From positions 202,691,231 through 202,755,230 of the forward strand of contig CM060912.1 of NCBI GenBank assembly GCA_030737875.1: a DNA stretch of 64,000 nt, written 5' to 3'. The stretch comes from Allium sativum (Eukaryota > Streptophyta > Magnoliopsida > Asparagales > Amaryllidaceae). Numbering within the stretch: the stretch's first letter is position 1; every line of letters begins with the position of its first letter. Both the position numbers and the translations under genes were made by a program. This document shows positions 35,744-45,134 of this stretch, in pieces. The notes under the pieces are model-generated. The model had not been told where the DNA came from. It saw only the letters and a list, made by a program, of their open reading frames with translations, and made no database searches.

Positions 35744-36345
35744 AACTTGCATATGAACTTGCACATAAACTTGCATATGAACTTGCATCATAACTTGCAT
35801 ATGAACTTGCATCATAACTTGCATATGAACATGTATCATAACTTGCATATGAACTTGCATCATAACTTGCATATGAATATGTATCATAACTTGCATATGA
35901 ACTTGCATCATAACTTGCATATGAACTTGCATCATAACTTGCATATGAACTTGCATCATAACTTGCATATGAATATGTATCATAACTTGCATATGAACTT
36001 GCATCATAACTTGCATATGAACTTGCATCATAGCTTGCATATGAACTTGCATCATAACTTGCATATGAATATGTATCATAACTTGCATATGAACTTGCAT
36101 AACATGCCATACTTAGAGACAAACTTGCATATATTATGCATATCATAAAAAGAGACAAACTTGCATAAAACCAAACACTTAGCATGCATAAAACCAAATA
36201 CTTAGCATGCATAAAACCACATACATAGCATGCATAAAACCAAATACATAGCATGCATAAAACCAAATACTTAGCATGCATAAAACCAAATACATAGCAT
36301 GCATAAAACCAAATACTTAGCATGCATAAAACCAAATACATAACT
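35744..36345. repeat. 24-bp and 23-bp tandem arrays of LTR A3
   Basis: Same repeats as in LTR A1, of about the same length (35744-36098 and 36160-36345). Confidence 0.9.
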
Positions 36346-38129
36346 TGCATAACATGTTACATATAGACTTGCATATAATCTCCCATATAGCTTGCATAAC
36401 ATGTTACATATGAATCAATGTTCAACATAGTGTTTTGCATCATAAAACATAGCATTAAACTTGCGTTAAACACACAACATACACTATACTAAACTTGCAT
36501 AAACACATTGATTCCACAAACATAGCCATATCTTATCATATCCTATCATAATCAATTTAACAATTGATTGTTAAGTCTATAGGAACTCACCAAAACCAAG
36601 ATTAGCAAACTTATGTAGTAGAACTAGTTGCTATACAAGAAGAAGATGATGATTAGAGGTTGATTAGCTTGCAACTTTCTTCATAAACTAGTGGAGGTTC
36701 CTCTCAAGTTTGATTTTGGCGGCATGGTGGCATCATTTCTATTTTTAGTATGAATTAGGGTAGTATTAGGGTGTATTTATAGATTAGGTGAGTGTTTTAG
36801 GCCCTTAGATTAACCCTAAATTAGATTAGGACCCTTAGATTTCGGAACCTTCCAGAAACCAGCCCTAAGACCAAGCCCAAACCCCAAACTGGTGCACCCA
36901 ACCACAGAACTCTCTAGAAACTGTGCAGGTTTCCTGGCTCGACACGGGCACACTTCCCAAGTGCGCCAGTGTAAAAATGTGTTGGCGCACTTCACAAGTG
37001 CGCCAGTGCATTTTTGTGTTGGCGCACTTCACAAGTGCGCCAGTGCATTCTGGCTAGTTTTTCGGTTTTTCTGCCTAACTTCGTTCGTCCATATCTTCTT
37101 CATACGGACTCCGATTTTCGAAAACTCAGACTCTATTTCGCGTATTTTTCCGAGACGAACGCAATGGTGCAACCCGTTTCCCCTAATTCCCACATCTGGG
37201 ATTAGTTATTCTTTAATTTGTGAATTTTAGCATTAACCGAAATTCGGGGTGTTACATGTATGAAGTGGAACTAAACTCAAGAAGGGTGTCAAGGTGAACA
37301 AGATAAACTAAGGTGATCGTGATAAGTCAAGACAAGTCAAATAAAGCATCACATGTTCAAGATTCGTTGCATCGACTGTACTAGTATACTAAGCCCATGT
37401 CACGATTTAATCACGAAATAAATCCCATGGCCCAATATCGTGAAACGACCCTGAAACGGGGTCCGACACAAGTACGGGGTCCTACGGAGCGCTTATCTAG
37501 TCGATCGGCTCCCTAAAAGTTCTAGCTCGTCAAGTGTCCGTGTCATACGGCTAATCACGAATGTATTCACCTGTGCTGGGTCCACCTTCGGGTGTATCAG
37601 CCTTAGGGTGTCAACCCCTGACACGATTCAAGATGCACAGATAAATCTACTGATACCCAGTGTCTGCCCCGGAATATGTGCACGACCGTAGTCCACCGAA
37701 CCTACACTGGCGTACCCCACTACCGTCGTTCACCTCTTACAATCAGCCCAGTAATCGTGCCCCACCCGGCCTAGCCCCAGGGTGCCTTTATACATCTAGA
37801 GGGTTATTGCTGAAAAGGGTCGTGTCTAGGGTTTCGCCTAACAGATTTGGTCATGTATTTCGTGACCTAACCCGCCTAACCGATTAAGTCATGTAATTCG
37901 TGACTTAGTCCTTTTCCAGTCTAGTCATGTCAAGGTGGTTAAGTATGCCATTTAAATTCGCGACTTAACCCGCCTACGTGTCATGTCAAGTTGGCTAAGT
38001 CTTGTCGTTTCAAGTTCATGACTTAGCCCTACAAATCATGTTCAAGTTGGTTAAGTTGTCTTTTCATGTTCATGACTTAACCCTAATTGGCATTAATTGA
38101 TTTGTTAATGCACCGAACCACTCACATTG

Positions 38130-38310
38130 GATCCTGTTGTTCGTAGCCACTGGATTTGCCGGGCGGTTCCGGGCAGGTTTACGCTACGAACTCAACCCAA
38201 CCTCGGGTTTCAAGCGCGATGTGACCAACTACCCACATTGGATCCTATTGTTTGTAGCAACTGGATTTGCCGGGCGGTTCCGGGCAGGTTTACACTACAA
38301 ACTCAACCCA
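38130..38310. repeat. Twin CCGGGCAG hairpins of element B, left LTR
   Basis: GTTCGTAGC 38139-38147 pairs with GCTACGAAC 38183-38191. GTTTGTAG 38250-38257 pairs with CTACAAAC 38295-38302. The T/C difference between the two units is matched by A/G on the other arm. The loop core is gccgggcggttccgggcagg. Confidence 0.85.
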
Positions 38311-39512
38311 ACCTCGAGTTGGCCACTTTCTTGTTTTCTAAAGTCATGCCCATGTTCTTATCGGATTTCGTGCTATTTCCATAGCATGTTCATATGTTAA
38401 GTTCGTGCCCAACTAAGGCATGTTTTTTCAAGTCAAGTTATGGCATGTTCAAGTCAAGTTTTCGTGCCATATTTCATGTTCTACTTATGCCAAATTTCAC
38501 GGTTTATGATTCAAGTTTTGCCTATTCTACCCAATTGTATCCCCAACGTATATAAACGTACTTCGTTCACAAGCATAAACAATTCAAGAGATAAAGGGGA
38601 ATAACACCAAACATGTGATAGGCATATGTGACAATTCCAACATCACTTGCATAATAAACAGGCTATAACATATCACATGGTTTCAATACTAGCATGATGA
38701 TAACTTGGCATAGTAATGGTTCCAACTTAGTTTAACATGATGATTTCAACTTTACATCATAGGCATAATAATCATTGCTGGCATAATAATAATTTTATTA
38801 CAACATGAAACATTAAAGGCATGGTAATTCTAATAGGCATAGTGGATTCCAATTTAGCATTTTTAACATAATGATTCTCATCTAACATTATAAACATAAT
38901 GATTCCAACTTTTCATCATAACCTAGCAATTCCGAATTTTGTCATTAACATGATAGGTATATTAACATTACAGGCATAGTTCCATCAACATCATAGACAT
39001 GGTTTAATTAGCATCATAGGCAAGGTTTAATCAACATAAAGATTTCAATAAACATAGAGATTCCATGGACATGTATTAGTCCAACTTGCCATACAATTGA
39101 GCCCAAGTGATTCATAACAACATCAAAATCATGATAAGTTTAACTTGCAACGTTGACATAGCAATATTCCCAAATTATGATTCAAAGTTAAACAATATAA
39201 ACATGGATTAATAATAGTTCCTAAATCCGGTTTCAATTCATGGCATGTCCATGTTATTTTAGCGTTTTTGCCTAAAAAGTAACATAGAACTTACAATATG
39301 AAGCAAGTAATCCAAATTAAAAATCCCAATTCAAATAGCCCCAAATCCGTTGTCTAAAGCGTCATAGTTGTTGTAGCTTCTAGTTGTAGCCTTCAAGAAT
39401 CGTCCTTTGTCTTCTATAATTTTGTTCTTTGTATTTTTAGTTTAGAGCTCTAGGTTTAATGGCGGCGGCTTGAGGCCAAAATGAAATAGTATGATTTAGG
39501 CTAGGTCTTAGG

Positions 39513-39524
39513 TTCTTTTTATAG
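39513..39524 (-). promoter_or_regulatory. TATA box of element B, left LTR
   Basis: Minus-strand CTATAAAAAGAA, conserved in the right LTR at about 44552-44565. Confidence 0.6.
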
Positions 39525-39819
39525 TGTTTTTGAGTTGATTCGGACCGTCGATGGAGCTTGGTTTAATTATAGCCGTTCGTTGGAAGGGGAGACCAATCAG
39601 GAGCTGACACCTAACCCTAGTGACAAGGCAAGGCTTAGAAAATCGACCAAACACAGACCAGGCCAGCCAGGGGGGGCTGGGTTCGACCTAGCTCAGGGGC
39701 CAGGTCGACACCCCAGTCGACACCGTGTCGACTTGGCAGTCGACACGGGTTACCCAGGTCGACTGCCCAATTGACCTGGCTAGCCCCAGGTCGACTGCCA
39801 AGTCGAGCTAGGTGCCTTG

Positions 39820-39837
39820 GGCGGGAATTTTCCCACC
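39820..39837. promoter_or_regulatory. E2F-like inverted pair, element B left LTR
   Basis: GGCGGGAA and TTCCCACC around TT: one arm perfect, one with a single change. The equivalent in the right LTR (44861-44878) keeps the other arm. Adjacent to the GTCGAC array. Confidence 0.4.
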
Positions 39838-40100
39838 CTGGCCAATTGGGTCCGATTTTGAATTTTAAATTTGTTTTTCTGAGCTGTTTTCGTCTGTTTG
39901 AATTTTAAACTGAATTCTGAAACTTCCGAAGGCCATATCTTCTTCATACGGAGTCCGTTTTACGCAAACTCGAACTCTATCTTAAGCAAAATTCCGAGAC
40001 GAACGCAACGGCGTATCCCGTTTCCCTCAATTCTTTGATTTGAAATTAATTAGACTTTAATTTGTAAATTTCACTGTTATAGAATACACAGGGTGTTACA

Positions 40101-40117
40101 TTCTCCCCCACTTAAAA
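40101..40117 (-). other. Polypurine tract of element B
   Basis: Minus-strand TTTTAAGTGGGGGAGAA directly before the LTR start. This is the classical chromovirus tract, preceded by ggggacgaaatcc. Confidence 0.92.
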
Positions 40118-40603
40118 GGATTTCGTCCCCGAAATCTTCAAGTTTAGGAAGAATGTATATCCTTACATCCAAACATCCATCTACTCATCCATCAAACACG
40201 AGCATCCATTGTCCTTAAAAGACTTCTAATGCTTCATGATCATATGCGAAGTGTGTGTACATGTACTTATCTAATGCAAAATCAGGTGGTCTACTGATTC
40301 AGTTGACCTCCTTAATGTGAATCATGTAAGTGCCATGAATCCATTATGTATGCAAATTTTCCTATTCATGATTCTACATGAGTGCACAACCATTCATATA
40401 TAAATGCAACATCCATATGACAACACACTAAACTTCATCCATATACGAATAAATACATTTATGCATATGCAACATGAAAATGTGTCTGAGCCAATCTAGC
40501 GCCTAATGTGTATTCATGCATCCACGAGCAACCACTTGCGACCACTTGCAACCATTTCGCAATCATAACATGTTTCAATTACATGTTTACATCCAAAAAG
40601 ATT
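40118..40603. other. Untranslated 3' spacer of element B
   Basis: No coding sequence. It is homologous to the 3' spacer of A (catccatctactc, gcatccacgagcaacc), showing that A and B share a recent ancestor here. It lies directly after gag: all of pol is absent. Confidence 0.7.
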
Positions 40604-41578
40604 CTACCTATGGTTCTCAAGATAGGATCGAGGAGAGAAACAAGATAAAACAAAGCATCTAGGAGAAGTTAACGATGTACCCGCAGAAGGTCCGGTCTGC
40701 TTCTTAGGGCAGTCTTTGTTGATGTGTCCAGTCTCCCCACAATGAAAACATTCACCTTGCTTTCTCTTCCTCTTTCTACAATCCTTGGCTATGTGCCCTT
40801 CCGTACCACAAAAATTGCATTTCCTTTTATCACGTGAGTTGTTGTTCTTGCCTCCTTTCTCGGAGTCTACCTTCTTATTCTGAGAATCGTTGGGCTTGAC
40901 CTCTTTCTTCCCTTGAGAGTTTTCTGCCTTTGTCTCCTTCTTGCCCTTATCTTCTTCGTTCAGCAATGCCATCTGTACCAACCTTTCATACGTAGCTCCC
41001 ATGGGTATATGGGTCATGGCCAAACTGTGTAATGACTCATTCAACCCCTTGACAAAGCGGAGAGCCTTCTTGTGCGGGGTGTTGACTAGGTCCAGTCCGA
41101 ACCTAGCCAGCTCATCGAACTGAATAACATACTCTTTGACTGTCATATTCCCTTGCTTAAGAAATAAGAATTTTTCCAGCTGCAAACTCTTTTCAGCTTC
41201 TGAGAGAATTTTAGCCTCAAACCTTGCCCTAAAGTCCTCCCATGTTTCCACTAGTCTTTATGCATTAGTGACTTCCCACCAGTAGGAAGCCTCGCCTTTA
41301 AGTAGCCATACCGCCAGCTGTACTTTCTGCCTATCTTCTACCTCAAAGATGACGAATAAGTCCTCGGTTTCTTTCAACCAATTTCTAGCTGCCACGAAGG
41401 ACTCAGTTCCATGAAAGTCATTTCCTCCCATAGCTTTAAAATCTTTACATATCTTAGCAAAAATGTTTCCCTGTGGAGGAGGTGGAGGAAGAGGTGCTGC
41501 TGCAGCTGGATGATTTCCTGCAGCTGGGGGAGGAGGAACGTAGGACCTGGCTGAGTGGCCCTTGCTTCTAAGAATCAT
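40604..41578 (-). CDS. gag: Gag polyprotein of element B (one in-frame stop)
   Basis: One frame from ATG 41578 to the stop at 40604, broken only by a TAA at 41258-41260. The N-terminal part has a Pro/Ala-rich segment and the capsid-like DRQKVQLAVWLLKGEASYWW. The second part has FRARFEAKILSEAEKSLQLE and QGNMTVKEYVIQFDELARF, typical of the retrotransposon gag domain, a Lys-rich linker, and two CCHC zinc knuckles (C145-C148-H153-C158 and C168-C171-H176-C181 counted from the Met at 41251). Gag packages the RNA into particles. No protease, RT or integrase follows, so this is a gag-only element. Confidence 0.92.
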
Positions 41579-41800
41579 CTAAACCAACCAGGTATTGGTA
41601 TACCCTCTGGCAAGTTAAGTTCTTCGGACATGCTGAAACAAAAAGGATAGATTCAAAACGAAGGATAAGAGATAGTACCTATGGCTTTGGGGGACTTTGC
41701 CTTTTTAAAATAAAATAATATTTTATCTTTTAAAAATGCTTCTTTAAATTTTCTTTTGAAAATAAATTTTCAATTTTTTTATCTTATCTGGTAAACCTAT
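41579..41800 (-). other. Untranslated leader of element B
   Basis: Non-coding, between the primer-binding site and the gag start. Similar to the leader of A. Confidence 0.65.
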
Positions 41801-41812
41801 GCTCTGATACCA
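41801..41812 (-). other. Primer-binding site of element B
   Basis: Minus-strand TGGTATCAGAGC, two bases from the LTR end (tgaaac at 41815). Confidence 0.95.
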
Positions 41813-42895
41813 AGTGAAACACCCCACCTCCGTTAGGGTCACTCTCAAAGGGAATGCCCTAATTTTGGTGGAGGTTTATAAGTATAAGTCACAGATATAC
41901 AAGACAGATATAAGAATACATATTTTTGAACAGCGGAAAAACAACAACAACTTTTATTTCAACATAATACGTGTTCACAAACCATGTCATAATTTGTCTT
42001 ACAATACTTCCAAAATCATAACCGTCTTGATTACATTATTTAAAGAAGCATAAAGAAAACATAAATAAACCACAAAAGTCCCCTAATTGCTGTCCAAAGC
42101 CATAGTCCAAAACGGAAAAGATCCAAGCAATACATTCTTTCTCTTCAAGCTGGATGTGAAAACTGGTCAAGCTGCGGTATTCCCTCCCTGAGAACCTGAG
42201 GGGGGGGGGGGACGAAAGAAAAAGAGGCGAAAGGAAAAGGGTCAGTCATAAAGACTGAGTAAGTCCTAGTGACTTTCAGTGTAAAAATGGTTAAAACAAC
42301 ATGTCATGTATGAACTGGAACTAAACTCAAGAAGGGTGTCAAGTTGGACAAGATAAACTAAGGTGATCATGATAAGTCAAGACAAGTCAAATAAAGCATC
42401 ACATGTTCAAGATTCGTTGCATCGACTGTACTAGTATACTAAGCCCATGTCACGAGTTAATCACGAAATAAATCCCACGGCCCAATATCGTGAAATGACC
42501 CTGAAATGGGGTCCGACCCAAGTACGGGGTCCTACGGAGCGCTTATCTAGTCGATCGGCTCCCTACAAGTTCTAGCTCGTCAAGTGTCCGTGTCATACGG
42601 CTAATCACGAATGTAGTCACATGTGCTGGGTCCACCTTCGGGTGTATCAGCCCTAGGGTGTCAACCCCTGACACGATTCAAGATGCACAGATAAATCTAC
42701 TGATACCCAGTGTCTGCCCCGGAATACATGCACGACCGTAGTCCACCGAACGTACACTGGCATACCCCACTGTCGTCGTTCACCTCTTACAATCAGCCCA
42801 GTAATCGTGCCCCACCCGGCCTAGCCCCAGGGTGCCTTGATACATCTAGAGGGTTACTGCTGAAAAGGGTCGTGTCTAGGGTATCGCCTAACAGA

Positions 42896-43125
42896 TTAGG
42901 TCATGTAATTCGTGACCTAACCCGCCTAACCGATTAAGTCATGTAATTCGTGACTTAATCCTTTTCCAGTCTAGTCATGTCAAGGTGGTTAAGTATGTCA
43001 TTTAAATTCGCGACTTAACCCGCCTACGTGTCATATCAAGTTGGCTAAGTGTTGTCGTTTCAAGTTCATGACTTAGCCCTACAAATCGTGTTCAAGTTGT
43101 CTTTTCATGTTCATGACTTAACCCT
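42896..43125. repeat. Hairpin array with co-varying arms, element B right LTR
   Basis: Consecutive inverted pairs: TTAGGTCA 42896/TGACCTAA 42913; ATTAAGTCA 42933/TGACTTAAT 42951; GGTTAAGT 42987/ACTTAACC 43013; GGCTAAGT 43043/ACTTAGCC 43071. The arms differ between units by paired changes (GGT/ACC to AGT/ACT; GGTT/AACC to GGCT/AGCC). Confidence 0.8.
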
Positions 43126-43179
43126 AATTGGCATTAATTGATTTGTTAATACACCGAACCACTCACATTGGATCCTGTT

Positions 43180-43343
43180 GTTCGTAGCCACTGGATTTGC
43201 CGGGCGGTTCCGGGCAGGTTTACGCTACGAACTCAACCCAACCTCGGGTTTCAAGCGCGATGTGACCAACTACCCACATTGGATCCTATTGTTTGTAGCA
43301 ACTGGATTTGTCGGGCGGTTCCGGGCAGGTTTACACTACAAAC
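43180..43343. repeat. Twin CCGGGCAG hairpins of element B, right LTR
   Basis: GTTCGTAGC 43180/GCTACGAAC 43224 and GTTTGTAG 43291/CTACAAAC 43336. Same as the left LTR. Confidence 0.85.
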
Positions 43344-44744
43344 TCAACCCAACCTCGAGTTGGCCACTTTCTTGTTTTCTAAAGTCATGCCCATGTTCTT
43401 ATCGGATTTCGTGCTATTTCCATAGCATGTTCATATGTTAAGTTCGTGCCCAACTAAGGCATGTTTTTTCAAGTCAAGTTATGGCATGTTCAAGTCAAGT
43501 TTTCGTGCCATATTTCATGTTCTACTTATGCCAAATTTCATGGTTTATGATTCAAGTTTTGCCTATTCTACCCAATCGTATCCCCAACGTATATAAACGT
43601 ACTTCGTTCACAAGCATAAACAATTCAAGAGATAAAGGGGAATAACACCAAACATGTGATAGGCATATGTGACAATTCTAACATCACTTGCATAATAAAC
43701 AGGCTATAACATATCACATGGTTTCAATACTAGCATGATGATAACTTGGCATAGTAAAGGTTCCAACTTAGTTTAAAATGATGATTTCAACTTTACATCA
43801 TAGGCATAATAATCATTGCGGGCATAATAATAATTTTATTACAACATGAAACATTAAAGGCATGGTAATTCTAATAGGCATAGTGGATTCCAATTTAGCA
43901 TTTTTAACATAATGATTCTCATCTAACATTATAAACTTAATGATTCCAACTTTTCATCATAACCTAGCAATTCCCAATTTTGTCATTAACATGATAGGTA
44001 TATTAACATCACATGCATAGTTCCATCAACATCATAGACATGGTTTAATTAGCATCATAGGCAAGGTTTAATCAACATAAAGATTTCAATAAACATAGCG
44101 ATTCCATGGACATGTATTAGTCCAACTTGCCATACAATTGAGCCCAAGTGTTTCATAACAACATCAAAATCATGATAAGTTTAACTTGCAACGTTGACAT
44201 AGCAATATTCCCAAATTATGATTCAAAGTTAAACAATATAAACATGGATTAATAATAGTTCCTAAATCCGGTTTCAATTCATGGCATGTCCATGTTATTT
44301 TAGCGTTTTTGCCTAAAAAGTAACATAGAACTTACAATATGAAGCAAGTAATCCAAATTAAAAATCCCAATTCAAATAGCCCCAAATCCGTTTTCTAAAG
44401 CGTCAAAGTTGTTGTAGCTTCTAGTTGTAGCCTTCAAGAATCGTCCTTTTTCTTCTATAATTTTGTTCTTTGTATTTTTAGTTTAGAGCTCTAGGTTTAA
44501 TGGCGGCGGCTTGAGGCCAAAATGAAATAGTATGATTTAGGCTAGGTCTTAGGTTCTTTTTATAGTGTTTTTGAGTTGATTCGGACCGTCGATGGAGCTT
44601 GGTTTAATTATAGCCATTCGTTGGAAGGAGAGACCAATTAGGAGCTGACACCTAGCCCTAGTGACAAGGCAAGGCTCAGAAAATCGACCAAACACAGACC
44701 AGGCCAGCCAGGGGGGGCTGGGTTCGACCTGGCTCAGGGGCCAG

Positions 44745-44848
44745 GTCGACACCCCACTCGACACCGTGTCGACTTGGCAGTCGACACGGGTTACCCAGGT
44801 CGACTGCCCAGTCGACCTGGCTAGCCCCAGGTCGACTGCCAAGTCGAC
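44745..44848. promoter_or_regulatory. GTCGAC palindrome array of element B, right LTR
   Basis: Sites at 44745, 44757 (CTCGAC variant), 44768, 44780, 44799, 44811, 44831 and 44843. Steps are 12, 11, 12, 19, 12, 20 and 12 bp. The left LTR has the same layout at 39690-39810. Confidence 0.6.
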
Positions 44849-45129
44849 CTGGGTGCCTTGGGTGGGAATTTTTCCGCCCTGGCCAATTGGGCCTGATTTT
44901 GAATTTTAAATTTGTTTTTCTGAGTTGTTTTCGTCTGTTTGAATTTTGAAACTTCCGAAGGCCATATCTTCTTCATACGGAGTCCGTTTCACGCAAACTT
45001 GGACTCTATCTTAAGTAGAATTCCGAGACGAACGCAATGGCATATCCCGTTTCCCTCAATTCTTTGATTTGAAATTAATTAGACTTTAATTTGTGAATTT
45101 CACTGTTATAGAATACACGGGGTGTTACA

Positions 45130-45134
45130 GAATT
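45130..45134. other. Target-site duplication of element B (right)
   Basis: gaatt, matching 17633-17637. Confidence 0.9.

Larger units (their letters stand above)
33654..37256 (-). mobile_element. Array A, LTR 3 (outermost 5' LTR)
   Basis: 3603 bp, nearly identical to LTRs 1 and 2. It ends at gttaca 37251-37256, followed by the tgtat duplication. Near the primer-binding site LTRs 2 and 3 share ccacacccgc and cactcac, whereas LTR 1 has ccaaacccgc and cacttac. Confidence 0.95.
37262..40100 (-). mobile_element. Element B, left LTR, main segment
   Basis: Continues the LTR interrupted at 18128 (gaagtggaactaaactc matches 42311 onward). It ends at gggtgttaca 40091-40100. Contents: GATCGGCTCC module (37501-37630), GGTTAAGT-type hairpins (37837-38090), twin hairpins (38139-38302), TATA (39513-39524), GTCGAC array (39690-39810) and the E2F-like pair (39820-39837). 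Confidence 0.95.
41815..45129 (-). mobile_element. Element B, right LTR (5' LTR in its own sense)
   Basis: 3315 bp, complete. It carries the U5-end hairpin, GATCGGCTCC module (42550-42680), the hairpin array (42896-43125), twin hairpins (43180-43343), TATA (44552-44565), GTCGAC array (44745-44848) and the E2F-like pair (44861-44878). Followed by the gaatt duplication. Confidence 0.95.
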
